A stretch of DNA of 64,000 nucleotides from Roseobacter sp. MED193 (GTDB taxonomy: Bacteria > Pseudomonadota > Alphaproteobacteria > Rhodobacterales > Rhodobacteraceae), in NCBI RefSeq assembly GCF_000152965.1, contig NZ_CH902583.1, positions 1,790,764 through 1,854,763 on the forward strand, in the 5' to 3' direction. Made by a program: the position numbers and the translations under genes. Shown here one piece after another: positions 7,832 to 16,732 of the stretch. Under the pieces are notes generated by a model. That model worked only from the letters and a program-made list of their open reading frames with translations. It ran no database searches and was not told where the DNA came from. Numbering within the stretch: the stretch's first letter is position 1; each line of letters begins with the position of its first letter.

Positions 7832-9511
7832 TCAACTTGCTTCCAAGTCTTCAATCAGCCGTGTTTCCAGCAACTGGCCATTCTTGTAGAGCAACGGATA
7901 GGAGACCGCCGCTACATGGCTATTGAACTCGCGCAGAGCACGCAGGGTTTCCAGGTGGATATCTGATGTATCAAAGCTATGGCGCTTATTGTTCTGCAAT
8001 CGCTTGAGATGCCGTTTACGGCTATCACTCTCCATCCGCTTCAACTCGGTCTTTTCAGCGTTGAGCAAACGAGCGCTTTCCAGATCATCAGAGATGAGTA
8101 CATTGGAGGCCAGTCGCAGATTGGCCAGGATCGCCTCATGCATATGCAGGATTTCCGTCCAGCCTTCACTGGAAAAGCGCAGATTTTTTTTGTTCAGCCG
8201 CGCGGCAAGGACCGCCAATCGCCGTGCTGCCACATCGCCAGCCGTCTCCAGGCGGATTGCATATTCCACCATCTCGCGGGCCTGTTTCAATTCACCTTCA
8301 GCAAAGCCTTCGCTTGGGATATCTGCAACATAGGCGCGAATGGCTGACAGGCAGCTGTCCACCTCTGGGTCCAGGGCTTGCAGGGATTTTATCTGCGCCG
8401 CATCACCGGTTTGGTACAGATCAGCCAGCGGGCGAAACATCGTCTCCACCAGCTCGCTCATCCGCAAGAGCTCTCGCTTGAGGTTGGCCAGCACCTGTGC
8501 AGGCGGGCCATACACCCCCGACTCAAGAGCGCTCACCCGTCCGCCCGAAAGGCCTGTTTCTACAGCGACCGGTTCAGCCATCAATACCCGCATCAGAGGT
8601 TCAATCCGGGCACAAAGTGGGAGCGCCAGCAGCAAAAGCGACCCATTGAACGCCAGGTGGACATAGACCAGCATCTGCCCCTCCGCTGCACCGCTCAGCC
8701 CCCTGTCAAGCAGCCCTGCCCCAAGGCCAGAGTTCACCATAACCAGACAGGCCAGTGCCCAGCTGCCGCGCAGACCAAGATTAGCATAGGGAATACGCCG
8801 CGCACTTTGGCTCATGCCGCGACTGAGCCAGACCGGAATGAAGCCAGAACCAAAATTTGCGCCCAGCACCAGGGATAGCCCTGCCTCAAAGGGAATGGCG
8901 CCAATCTGCACCAGGGTCACACACATCAAAATCGCCGCGACCGAAGAATGCATCACAAAGGCAAGCCCTGCTCCCACCAAAAAGGCAGTGATATAGTCCC
9001 GCGCCAAATAGCCCGCGACAGCAGGCAGAAAGGCACTGTCCCGGATCGGGTCCATAGCCTCCCGCAAAAAGCGCAGCGAGATCAAGATAAAGGCAACCCC
9101 CATCAAGATCCGTCCTGCCTGGCGGGTTTTCTTGCCCTCGGTTTTTACAAAAAGATAGCCGCCCAACGCCAAAAGCACGGGCACTAGCCAGTCCAGATCA
9201 AACGACAGGATCTGAATAATCAATGCTGACCCCAGATCGCCGCCCAGAACAATCGCCAGCCCTGTGGGAAAGGCAAGATAGCCGCCAGAGGCAAAGCCAG
9301 TCACCAGCAGCGTCACCGCCGCCGAACTTTGCAAAATCAGCGCCAGCCCAACGCCCACCCCGCCCGCATGCAACTGGCTTCCGGTACCGGTCAAGAGCCG
9401 TTGAAACGAAGCCCCATAGCTCCGTTCGATGCCTGTGCGCACCATACGTACGGCGAACAGCAAAAACATGGTGGCCCCGGCAAGGCTGATGAGAAAGGTT
9501 AGAATCGCCAT
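7832..9511 (-). CDS. Na/phosphate cotransporter family protein with PhoU-like domain
   Basis: A 559-residue protein with an N-terminal sodium/phosphate symporter domain of about eight helices and a soluble C-terminal PhoU-like helical domain (about 335-540). The two inverted repeats carry the family QSS-type signatures: LILQSSAAVTLLVTGFASGG with Q61, and FVMHSSVAAILMCVTLV at 188-192, where His replaces the usual Gln. The ATG at 9511 follows the regulator stop by one base (TGA-T-ATG) with GAGGGG upstream, so it is co-translated with the DeoR-type gene. It likely moves phosphate or a related anion; the link to the neighbouring phosphoester hydrolase is inference. Confidence 0.85.
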   Translation of the reverse strand: MAILTFLISLAGATMFLLFAVRMVRTGIERSYGASFQRLLTGTGSQLHAGGVGVGLALILQSSAAVTLLVTGFASGGYLAFPTGLAIVLGGDLGSALIIQILSFDLDWLVPVLLALGGYLFVKTEGKKTRQAGRILMGVAFILISLRFLREAMDPIRDSAFLPAVAGYLARDYITAFLVGAGLAFVMHSSVAAILMCVTLVQIGAIPFEAGLSLVLGANFGSGFIPVWLSRGMSQSARRIPYANLGLRGSWALACLVMVNSGLGAGLLDRGLSGAAEGQMLVYVHLAFNGSLLLLALPLCARIEPLMRVLMAEPVAVETGLSGGRVSALESGVYGPPAQVLANLKRELLRMSELVETMFRPLADLYQTGDAAQIKSLQALDPEVDSCLSAIRAYVADIPSEGFAEGELKQAREMVEYAIRLETAGDVAARRLAVLAARLNKKNLRFSSEGWTEILHMHEAILANLRLASNVLISDDLESARLLNAEKTELKRMESDSRKRHLKRLQNNKRHSFDTSDIHLETLRALREFNSHVAAVSYPLLYKNGQLLETRLIEDLEAS

Positions 9512-9512
9512 A

Positions 9513-10319
9513 TCACTGCCCCTCGGAGGCGGAGGAGGCCAGGATAAAGCTCACCCCCCAATCTTGCATGGCCCGGGCCAGTTTCTTTCCGGGTTCGCGG
9601 TCACTGACCAATTGGGTCAGCTGTTGTGGCTCAGGACCACGATGCGGCGCGCTTTCGGTGAACTTGGAATGGGTGGTGACCACCATGACCTCATCTGCGG
9701 CAGCGGTAACCGCGCGGGTCAGCTCTGCTTCGGCGGCATTGTGGAACAGCAAACCGTGTTTCGGCGACAGCGCATCGGCAGACAAAATCGCCAGATCAAA
9801 GGCAAAACGCCCTGCCTGCGCTTGGGCCACCGGGCCAAAGGTGCCACGATCATCACGGCACATCTCGCCGCCCAGCAGGTGCAACCGGTTGCCATTGTGA
9901 TTGGCCAGAAGTTGCGCCACTCCGATGGAGTTCGTGACCACCGTCAGATTGCGCCGTTGTCGCAGCGCCTCTGCCACGAAAGAGGTGGTGGAACCCACAT
10001 CCAGAAACACTGTCATACCATCGACAATCTGTGGCATGACCGCCGCGGCGATCTGCGCCTTTTCGTCTGGGTTTTCCCCCATTCGGCGGAAGAAGCTCGA
10101 CCCAGTCTCACCTGCGCCCGCGGGCCCCACGAGATAGGCCCCGCCATGTACGCGCTCGACCGAGCCTGCCTTGGCCAGGGATTTGATGGTACGGCGCACG
10201 GTTTCCTCTGAAACATCCAGTATCAACGCAAGCTCAGTACTGCGCCCAGATCCACCCAGGCGGCGCAGGGTTTCCAGCAACTCGACCTCCCGGTGAGATA
10301 GCGAAGATGGGCGCGGCAT
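9513..10319 (-). CDS. DeoR/GlpR family transcriptional regulator
   Basis: A 268-residue repressor-type regulator with an N-terminal DeoR helix-turn-helix (LSHREVELLETLRRLGGSG, then SEETVRRTIKSLAKAG and VERVHGGA) and a C-terminal sugar-phosphate-isomerase-like sensor domain (DVGSTTSFVAEALRQR, later HLLGGEMCRDD). I chose the ATG at 10319 (MPRPSSLSHRE) with GGAG upstream; the open frame starts at a GTG 12 codons earlier. It is divergent from the hydrolase gene at 10527 and upstream of the Na/phosphate-type gene. The 207-bp divergent region holds three phased GTCA repeats that could be its operator. Family effectors are usually phosphorylated sugars or polyols. Confidence 0.88.
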   Translation of the reverse strand: MPRPSSLSHREVELLETLRRLGGSGRSTELALILDVSEETVRRTIKSLAKAGSVERVHGGAYLVGPAGAGETGSSFFRRMGENPDEKAQIAAAVMPQIVDGMTVFLDVGSTTSFVAEALRQRRNLTVVTNSIGVAQLLANHNGNRLHLLGGEMCRDDRGTFGPVAQAQAGRFAFDLAILSADALSPKHGLLFHNAAEAELTRAVTAAADEVMVVTTHSKFTESAPHRGPEPQQLTQLVSDREPGKKLARAMQDWGVSFILASSASEGQ

Positions 10320-10413
10320 TGGGCGAGACTCCAGAAGCAGACAAAAACAAAGCACTACCTGTCAGGTTAGCGCCAACAAATCAACTCAAAACCCACATTA
10401 TCACATTTGTTCA

Positions 10414-10437
10414 GTCAAATTCGGTCAAAAACAGTCA
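10414..10437. promoter_or_regulatory. three GTCA direct repeats at exact 10-bp spacing
   Basis: GTCAAATTCG, GTCAAAAACA and GTCACAACCG lie head to tail, with GTCA at 10414, 10424 and 10434, one helical turn apart. They sit mid-way in the divergent region between the DeoR-type regulator and the hydrolase gene. Direct repeats at helical spacing are seen for some DeoR-family operators, so this is a candidate binding site for the adjacent regulator. Confidence 0.5.
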
Positions 10438-10526
10438 CAACCGATAGAAAACGCTCTTCCCAAATCACAGGGGACAGGCTTATCTGGCGCCAATGAGGCA
10501 CCCCGTCTGTCAGAGGAATTCTGCAT

Positions 10527-12119
10527 ATGAGCAAAGATATCGCCCAGACAAAGAATGTATTGTTCATTCTGATCGACCAGCTAAGGGCGGATTGCCTGAC
10601 AGGCGCCCTGGCCGCGCATGTTGCTCTACCCAATCTGCGCGACTTGATGTCTCAGTCGGTGACATTCGAACAGAACTACACTGTGGTGAACCCCTGCGGC
10701 CCCTCGCGCGCGTCGATACTGACCGGGCAATATGCGATGAACCACCGGTCGATTCGCAACGGCACCCCGCTGCGCCATGATATCCCCACCCTGCCCGGTG
10801 AGATGCGCAAAGCTGGCTATGTACCAATGCTCTTTGGCTATACTGACACCTCACGCGATCCGCGCGTGCACCACCCTATGGACCCGGCCATTCGCACCTA
10901 TGAGCAGCACATGGAGGGCTTCCAGGAAATGCTGGAGATGCGGCTGGAGATGTCCTACCCTTGGCGGGCAGATCTTCTGGCTAAGGGCTATAAATTTGAC
11001 GATTACTGGGACCTGCACAAACCGGTCTCTCCAACTGGAGGTGCGGCAAGATTAAATGATCCCGCCCTCTACACGGCCCAAGACAGCGACACCGCCTTTT
11101 TGACCGATCGATTTCTGGCAACCCTGCCAGCCTATAGCGACCAAAGCTGGTTTGCACATCTCACCTATATCCGTCCACACCCGCCACTGGTCGCACCAGC
11201 GCCCTACAATGCCATGTATGACCCTGCCAAACTTCCGCCGCCCCTGCGCCACGACAGGGTTGCAGATGAATGTGCCATTCATCCGTTCTTTGGCCCGACA
11301 ACCCAGGCCTATACACCAGCTTCTACGGTTCTTAGCTTTCCGGACCTCGAACCGACCGATGAAAACATCCAGACCCTGCGGGCGCTCTATCTTGGCTTGG
11401 CGAGCGAGGTCGACACCCATATCGGCCGGGTGATGCAATTTCTCAGAGACAGTGAGCAGGAGGACAACACCCTGGTTGTGCTCAGTGCTGACCATGGTGA
11501 AATGTTGGGCGACCGCCACAGCTGGGGCAAGTTCACGACCTATGACGCCGCCTATAAGACACCGCTGATCATCCGCATGCCCGGAAATGCGGCGCGGGCG
11601 GGATCCGTGGTGCAGGATATCACGGAATCCATAGACCTCACCCCGACCATTCTGGACTGGGTTGGGCAGGCGGTCCCCAATTCTATGGACGGTGCCTCGC
11701 TGGTGCCATTACTGCGTAGTGAACCCCCGGCGAACTGGCGGCAGTATTCCTATTCAGAACTGGACTTTGGCGACCCCGAGGTGCCGACGATTTGGCAGAA
11801 TATGCTGGGCACTTCGGTCGCTGAATCCAACCTCGCCATCCTGCGAGATGGGCGCTTTACCCTGGTGGAATTTGCCGCCAACCTGCCACCACTGTTGTTT
11901 GATCATAAAGGCGCAGGTGAGATGGAGAATGTGGCCCAGGACCCGCAACGGCAGGGAGATCTGATGCGGCTGACACGGCAGATGCTCCGTCACCGGATGC
12001 GCTATGCAGATCAGACCCTTTCCCTGCATTCCATCACAGCCCAAGGACCACGCCAGCAAAAACGTCAAAGGCCCGGAGACGCCTGCTTTCAATCAGACTC
12101 TAGGCGCCACTCACCTTGA
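10527..12119 (+). CDS. phosphonate monoester hydrolase-like (sulfatase superfamily) enzyme
   Basis: A 530-residue enzyme of the alkaline phosphatase/sulfatase superfamily. The nucleophile motif NPCGPSRAS has Cys57, Pro59 and Arg61, the C-x-P-S-R pattern that is converted to formylglycine. Further residues fit the phosphonate monoester hydrolase/phosphodiesterase branch as I recall it: Asp17, Asn78, Tyr105, His218 (YIRPHPP), Asp322-His323 (SADHGEMLGD) and Lys335. No signal peptide is visible, so it acts in the cytoplasm. The ATG at 10527 has AGAGGA upstream. A formylglycine-generating enzyme must be elsewhere. The last 25 or so residues are basic and low in complexity. An aryl or choline sulfatase role is the alternative. 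Confidence 0.8.
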   Translation: MSKDIAQTKNVLFILIDQLRADCLTGALAAHVALPNLRDLMSQSVTFEQNYTVVNPCGPSRASILTGQYAMNHRSIRNGTPLRHDIPTLPGEMRKAGYVPMLFGYTDTSRDPRVHHPMDPAIRTYEQHMEGFQEMLEMRLEMSYPWRADLLAKGYKFDDYWDLHKPVSPTGGAARLNDPALYTAQDSDTAFLTDRFLATLPAYSDQSWFAHLTYIRPHPPLVAPAPYNAMYDPAKLPPPLRHDRVADECAIHPFFGPTTQAYTPASTVLSFPDLEPTDENIQTLRALYLGLASEVDTHIGRVMQFLRDSEQEDNTLVVLSADHGEMLGDRHSWGKFTTYDAAYKTPLIIRMPGNAARAGSVVQDITESIDLTPTILDWVGQAVPNSMDGASLVPLLRSEPPANWRQYSYSELDFGDPEVPTIWQNMLGTSVAESNLAILRDGRFTLVEFAANLPPLLFDHKGAGEMENVAQDPQRQGDLMRLTRQMLRHRMRYADQTLSLHSITAQGPRQQKRQRPGDACFQSDSRRHSP

Positions 12120-12197
12120 CCTCACTGCTAGGTTTCGGGCAGAACCACGATATATTTAGCGGTAACATCTCACTGTCCCCACAAGGCGAAGCCCCCG

Positions 12198-13460
12198 ATG
12201 ACAACCCTTCTTCAAGACGCCCATGCTCTGTTTGATTCAGCCGTAGCCCGCGCAGACCCTGCCCTGGCACTAAGAGAAACTTTGCGATCCACGCCCCTGT
12301 TGCCGCCATCGGATGGAGGGCAGGACTACCTGCTCGCACTCGGCAAAGCCGCTGTGCCAATGATGAAAGAAATGCTGCAGCATATCCCTGAACCGTGTCA
12401 GGCGCTGGTCGTGACCAATCCGGAAAACCTAGGGGCGCTGCCCGGCGTGCGGGTTTTGGCCGGATCACATCCGGTGCCCGATCAGGCCAGCGCCGATGCT
12501 GGTGCGGCCGTGATTGACTTCCTGTCACAGACGACAGAACAGGACCGGGTCATCGTGTTGGTCTCTGGCGGAGGCTCAGCGCTAATGGTCGCCCCTGCCG
12601 CTGGACTCAGCCTGGCAGATAAGGCAGCGGTCAACGCAGCATTGCTGGCTTCTGGGCTAGAGATCAACGAGATGAACCTTGTGCGACAGCAGCTGTCAGA
12701 CCTGAAAGGCGGCGGGTTATTGCACCATGCCGCCCCAGCCCCCGTACAGGCTTATATTCTGTCAGATGTGATTGGCGACGATCTGCGTGCCATTGCATCG
12801 GGCCCCACAGTTTCTCCCTTGGGAGATAAGACCGCGGCGCGCGCCATCTTGCAGCAGGCAGCGATCTGGGACGATCTTCCAGCATCCGTCAGGACCCAAC
12901 TGACCGCTTCCCCTGTGGAGGCGCAACTCCCAGAAGCGCACAACGCCCTCATTGGCTCCAACCGGCACAGCCTTGCTGCAATGATGGAGCGGGCCGCAAC
13001 TCTTGGTTGGCAACCGCAGTTGGTCAGCGACCATCTTGTCGGTGATGTCACAGAGGCGGTAGAAACAATCCTGCAAGCTGCCAAGAATGCTCCCCTGGAC
13101 CAACCCGTGGCCCTGATCTTTGGCGGCGAAACCACTGTGCGGCTTCGCGGCGACGGCCGTGGAGGGCGCAATCAAGAGATGGCCCTGCGCATGGCCCACC
13201 GCGGTGCAACCGAGCTAAGCGGCGATTGGCTGTTCCTGTCAGGCGGTACGGACGGGCGCGATGGTCCAACCGATGCCGCAGGGGGTATCGCGACGCCTCA
13301 AACATGGGCAAATATTTCCAAAACCGGCGTGGACCCTGGTGCTCTGCTGGCCAACAATGACAGCTATGCCGCGCTCAAGGCCGCAGAGGCCCTGCTGATC
13401 TGTGGCGGCACCGGGACCAATGTAGCGGATGTTCAGGTGTTCTTGCGTCGGGCAGGTTAA
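12198..13460 (+). CDS. glycerate 2-kinase (MOFRL family)
   Basis: Cytoplasmic kinase of 420 residues in the GckA/TtuD (MOFRL) family that phosphorylates D-glycerate, giving 2-phosphoglycerate for lower glycolysis. Visible family features are LALGKAAVPMM near the N-terminus, GSHPVPDQAS, VSGGGSALMVAPA (the glycine-rich nucleotide region), NLVRQQLSDLKGGG and the C-terminal SGGTDGRDGPTDAAGG. The ATG at 12198 has only a weak AAGGCGAAG site upstream. It follows the phosphoester hydrolase by 78 bp, and 6 bp separates its stop from the convergent hpaR. Its place in the cluster suggests glycerate is a product of the pathway, which is inference. Confidence 0.88.
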   Translation: MTTLLQDAHALFDSAVARADPALALRETLRSTPLLPPSDGGQDYLLALGKAAVPMMKEMLQHIPEPCQALVVTNPENLGALPGVRVLAGSHPVPDQASADAGAAVIDFLSQTTEQDRVIVLVSGGGSALMVAPAAGLSLADKAAVNAALLASGLEINEMNLVRQQLSDLKGGGLLHHAAPAPVQAYILSDVIGDDLRAIASGPTVSPLGDKTAARAILQQAAIWDDLPASVRTQLTASPVEAQLPEAHNALIGSNRHSLAAMMERAATLGWQPQLVSDHLVGDVTEAVETILQAAKNAPLDQPVALIFGGETTVRLRGDGRGGRNQEMALRMAHRGATELSGDWLFLSGGTDGRDGPTDAAGGIATPQTWANISKTGVDPGALLANNDSYAALKAAEALLICGGTGTNVADVQVFLRRAG

Positions 13461-13466
13461 ACTGTC

Positions 13467-13901
13467 CTAGAGCTCGATCTCGTCAAGATCGTTCAAAAGA
13501 TCCAAGAGCGCCTCATAGCGCTCCTCCCCCATTTTTTCGCGGGTTCGGTCGACGATTGCAATGCTGGCCGCGATATTGGCTTCGATGATTTTTTCCCCTG
13601 CAGCAGTAATGCGGATGATTTGGCGGCGTCTATCGACCTTGTCTCGTTCGCGACTGATCAGCCCTTTCTCGTCTAGCTTTTGCAAGATCCGCGTCAGGCT
13701 GGGCAGCAACAGGCAGGCCTGATCGGCGATCTCGGTTGGGTCGATACCGGCAGTTTCCTGCACCACCCGCAGAACCCGCCACTGCTGTTCTGTGAGGTCC
13801 ACATCACTCAGCAGGTTACGAATGGGCCCCATCACCCGCTCGCGGGCGCGTAGCAGGGCGATGGGCAAAGAGCGGGCAGTCGAAGGCAATCTGTTTTTCA
13901 T
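13467..13901 (-). CDS. hpaR: MarR-family regulator, HpaR type
   Basis: A 144-residue winged-helix repressor. The dimerisation N-terminus, DLTEQQWRVLRVVQ, the recognition region IADQACLLLPSLTRILQKL, and the wing with KVDRRRQIIRIT match the homoprotocatechuate-pathway repressor HpaR better than general MarR proteins. It is divergent from hpaD, and the 160-bp region between them should hold its operator. By analogy with known HpaR it would repress the ring-cleavage genes until 4-hydroxyphenylacetate or homoprotocatechuate is present; the effector here is inferred. Confidence 0.85.
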   Translation of the reverse strand: MKNRLPSTARSLPIALLRARERVMGPIRNLLSDVDLTEQQWRVLRVVQETAGIDPTEIADQACLLLPSLTRILQKLDEKGLISRERDKVDRRRQIIRITAAGEKIIEANIAASIAIVDRTREKMGEERYEALLDLLNDLDEIEL

Positions 13902-13959
13902 ACCCGTTTATCACCCATATTCCTGACCAAAGGCAATTGCAGGCGGGATTTTTCAGCAT

Positions 13960-13988
13960 TTGACAGCACGCCTCAAAAAAGCTACACA
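13960..13988 (+). promoter_or_regulatory. candidate sigma-70 promoter for hpaD
   Basis: A perfect TTGACA at 13960-13965 is followed after 17 bases by TACACA at 13983-13988, about 75 bases upstream of the hpaD start. The -35 box is ideal, the -10 weak, as expected for a regulated promoter. It lies in the hpaR-hpaD divergent region, so a repressor site overlapping it is likely. Confidence 0.5.
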
Positions 13989-14061
13989 TGTTAACCACAA
14001 GAGCGGAGCCTTCCTTTTCTCCCGCCCCCTTCGTCCGGATCCCTCAGCAAGGAGTCTGCCC

Positions 14062-15042
14062 ATGCCCGTTCCCGCCCACGTCCTTTATCCACCCTTCAAT
14101 ATCGTACGGCTCTCTCATGTAGAGTACCGCGTCACCGATCTGGCGGCCTCGCGCAAATTCTATGTTGAAATCCTCGGCCTACAGGTCACACAGGAAGACG
14201 AGAGCCGTGTCTATCTGCGCGCTATGGAAGAGCGTGGCCATCACTGTATTGTGCTGGTTCAGGCAGGCAAGGCCGAAGTCGGCGTGCTGGGCTTTAAGCT
14301 CTTTGATGAGCCTGACCTCGACAAAGCCGCCGCGTTCTTTGCGGACAAAGGCCTGCCAGTAGACTGGGTGGAGCGCCCCCATATGGGCCGCACCCTGCGG
14401 ACCCGCGATCCCTGGGGTATCCCGCTGGAGTTCTACGTCAAGATGGAGCGGTTGGAGCCGATCCACCAGAAGTACAAGCTCTATAACGGGGTGAAACCTC
14501 TGCGCATCGATCATTTCAACATGTTCTCAGCGGATGTGGATGCCTCTGTCGCCTTTTACAACGAGATCGGTTTCCGCGTCACGGAATACACCGAAGACGA
14601 GGAAAGCGGCAAGGTCTGGGCTGCCTGGATGCACCGCAAGGGCGGTGTGCATGATGTGGCCTTTACCAATGGCACCGGGCCACGCCTGCATCACTCGGCT
14701 TTCTGGGTGCCGACACCGCTCAACATCATCGACCTGCTCGATCTGATGTCCACCACCGGCTACGTCGCCAATATTGAACGCGGCCCGGGCCGCCATGGCA
14801 TTTCCAACGCATTCTTCCTATACGTTCGCGACCCCGACGGCCACCGGATTGAAATCTATTGCTCTGACTACCAAACCGTCGATCCCGATCTCGAAGCGAT
14901 CAAATGGTCCCTAAAGGACCCGCAACGCCAGACACTCTGGGGCGCACCCGCACCGCGCAGTTGGTTTGAGGAAGGTTCGGCCTTTGAAGGTGCCAGCACC
15001 AAGGAAAGCGCGCTCAAGGCGCAGCCGATTATTGCACCCTAA
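14062..15042 (+). CDS. hpaD: 3,4-dihydroxyphenylacetate 2,3-dioxygenase (homoprotocatechuate dioxygenase)
   Basis: A 326-residue type I extradiol dioxygenase that opens the ring of homoprotocatechuate next to the hydroxyls, using Fe(II) or Mn(II). Two vicinal-oxygen-chelate repeats are visible, and the metal triad is in the second half: His151 (RIDHFNMF), His210 or 211 (RLHHSAFW) and Glu264 (HRIEIYCSDY). This pattern and the C-terminal RQTLWGAPAPRSWF match the Brevibacterium and Arthrobacter enzymes. The ATG at 14062 has AAGGAG seven bases upstream, and the longer frame from 13960 is rejected. It is the first gene of an apparent hpaD-decarboxylase-Liv transporter run. The later pathway enzymes (HpaE, HpaF, HpaG) are not in this window. 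Confidence 0.92.
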   Translation: MPVPAHVLYPPFNIVRLSHVEYRVTDLAASRKFYVEILGLQVTQEDESRVYLRAMEERGHHCIVLVQAGKAEVGVLGFKLFDEPDLDKAAAFFADKGLPVDWVERPHMGRTLRTRDPWGIPLEFYVKMERLEPIHQKYKLYNGVKPLRIDHFNMFSADVDASVAFYNEIGFRVTEYTEDEESGKVWAAWMHRKGGVHDVAFTNGTGPRLHHSAFWVPTPLNIIDLLDLMSTTGYVANIERGPGRHGISNAFFLYVRDPDGHRIEIYCSDYQTVDPDLEAIKWSLKDPQRQTLWGAPAPRSWFEEGSAFEGASTKESALKAQPIIAP

Positions 15043-15126
15043 CAGGACATTAGGACAATCCCCGACCCATCCATGAGGAGGATCGGGGGCTGTCCGGGCA
15101 ATGGCCCGAACACTGGAGTTTTGAAG

Positions 15127-16536
15127 ATGAAATGGGATGAATTCTCGGGCTGGGGTCGCCGTATTGCCGACTGGGCGCAGGACTATCACTTGACGGTGGG
15201 CGACAAACCGGTTCGCGCCAATACTGAACCCGGCGATGTGCTGAACGCCCTGCCCGCCATCCCGCCCGAGGATGGGGAGGGCATGGAAGCGATCTTTGCC
15301 GATTTCGAAGAGATCGTGATGCCCGGGATCACCCATTGGCAACACCCACGCTTCTTTGCCTATTTCACCTCAAATGCCGCTGCCCCCTCGGTTCTGGCGG
15401 AATTCCTGACCTCGGCCATCGCGCCACAATGTATGCTCTGGCAGACCTCACCAGCTGCAACCGAGATGGAAACCCGGATGATGGACTGGCTGCGCCAGGC
15501 GCTGGATCTGCCCAGCGAATTCCAGGGCGTCATCCAGGATTCGGCCTCCTCAGCTACGCTGGCGGCGGTGCTGACCATGCGCGAAAGGGCCCTGAACTGG
15601 CAGGGCAACCAACAGGGGCTGTTCGCCCAGAAACCCCTTCGAATCTACTGCTCCTCCGAGGTGCATACCTCGGTGGATCGTGCCATCTGGGTCGCGGGCA
15701 TTGGCCAGCAGAATCTGGTGCGGGTGCCGATAAAGGGCGACTGGCGCGGTATGGACCCTGTCGCACTGCGCAGCGCCATTGAGGCTGATATCGCCGCCGG
15801 GTTACAGCCCGCCGGGTTGATCCTTTGTGTGGGCGGCACCGGCACGGGCGCCACGGACCCGGTAAAGGACTGCCTGCAGATCGCCGAAGACTACGGGCTT
15901 TACAGCCATATCGACGCTGCCTGGGCGGGATCCGCGATGATCTGCCCCGAGTATCGCCACTATTGGCCGGGAGTCGAGCGCGCCGACAGCATCGTCTTTA
16001 ACCCGCATAAATGGCTGGGCGTGCAGTTTGACTGCTCGGCGCACTTTCTGAAAAATCCCGATGATCTGGTGCAGACGCTCGCCATCAGCCCTGAGTATCT
16101 GAAAACCCATGGCAAAGATGGTATCATCAATTACTCCGAATGGTCGGTGCCGCTGGGTCGACGTTTTCGCGCACTGAAGATCTGGTTCCTGATCCGTACC
16201 TATGGCCTGGAAGGGCTGCGCGCGCGGCTGCGCAATCACATCAACTGGTCACAGCAACTCCATGACAGGCTTGCGTTAGAGCCTGATTTTGAGATCGTGA
16301 CACCGCCGATGTGGTCGCTCTGGACTTTCCGCTATGCCCCCGAGGGCGCACCGGATCTGGATGACCTGAACCTGAGATTGGTCAATGCCATCAATGATGA
16401 CGGCCGTATTTACCTGACACAAACGCGGGTCGACGGCGCTCTGGTGATCCGCTTTCAGGCAGGACAGTTCGAAACCACCGAGGCCGATGTGATGATGGCC
16501 CATCGCGTCATCACCGAAATTGCCGCAACGCTTTGA
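15127..16536 (+). CDS. PLP-dependent aromatic-L-amino-acid decarboxylase family protein
   Basis: A 469-residue group II decarboxylase (DDC/TDC family). The pyridoxal phosphate lysine is Lys295 in FNPHKWLGV. The ring-stacking His180 (SSEVHTSVDRA) and the Asp263 that binds the pyridine nitrogen (HIDAAWAG) are present, as is the substrate-loop region HPRFFAYFTSNAA. It probably decarboxylates tyrosine, DOPA, phenylalanine or tryptophan to the amine. The ATG at 15127 has GGAG eight bases upstream. It lies 84 bp after hpaD. Decarboxylated DOPA or tyrosine could feed the homoprotocatechuate route after amine oxidation, but no amine oxidase is nearby. Confidence 0.88.
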   Translation: MKWDEFSGWGRRIADWAQDYHLTVGDKPVRANTEPGDVLNALPAIPPEDGEGMEAIFADFEEIVMPGITHWQHPRFFAYFTSNAAAPSVLAEFLTSAIAPQCMLWQTSPAATEMETRMMDWLRQALDLPSEFQGVIQDSASSATLAAVLTMRERALNWQGNQQGLFAQKPLRIYCSSEVHTSVDRAIWVAGIGQQNLVRVPIKGDWRGMDPVALRSAIEADIAAGLQPAGLILCVGGTGTGATDPVKDCLQIAEDYGLYSHIDAAWAGSAMICPEYRHYWPGVERADSIVFNPHKWLGVQFDCSAHFLKNPDDLVQTLAISPEYLKTHGKDGIINYSEWSVPLGRRFRALKIWFLIRTYGLEGLRARLRNHINWSQQLHDRLALEPDFEIVTPPMWSLWTFRYAPEGAPDLDDLNLRLVNAINDDGRIYLTQTRVDGALVIRFQAGQFETTEADVMMAHRVITEIAATL

Positions 16537-16589
16537 ACGATCCCGCCCCTCTTCCTTCTTCTGGCTGCGACTTGCAGCGGGGAGAGAGC

Positions 16590-16611
16590 CGCAGTAAGCC
16601 TGTACTGCGGG
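16590..16611 (+). other. hairpin in the decarboxylase to binding-protein gap
   Basis: CCGCAGTA and TACTGCGG form a perfect 8-bp stem with a six-base loop, 54 bases after the decarboxylase stop. No T-run follows, so it is not a standard terminator. It could stabilise or separate the upstream and downstream messages. Confidence 0.5.
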
Positions 16612-16732
16612 AGAGAGGCGACATACGTATTTCCCTGCAATTGACCAAAATGTGAGGCCGCCGTTAGCCTGAAGGCACAGGAGCGAGACTGCGCCAGCCC
16701 TATAAACTGGCGTGCCCTCAGGGAGGAACGAC

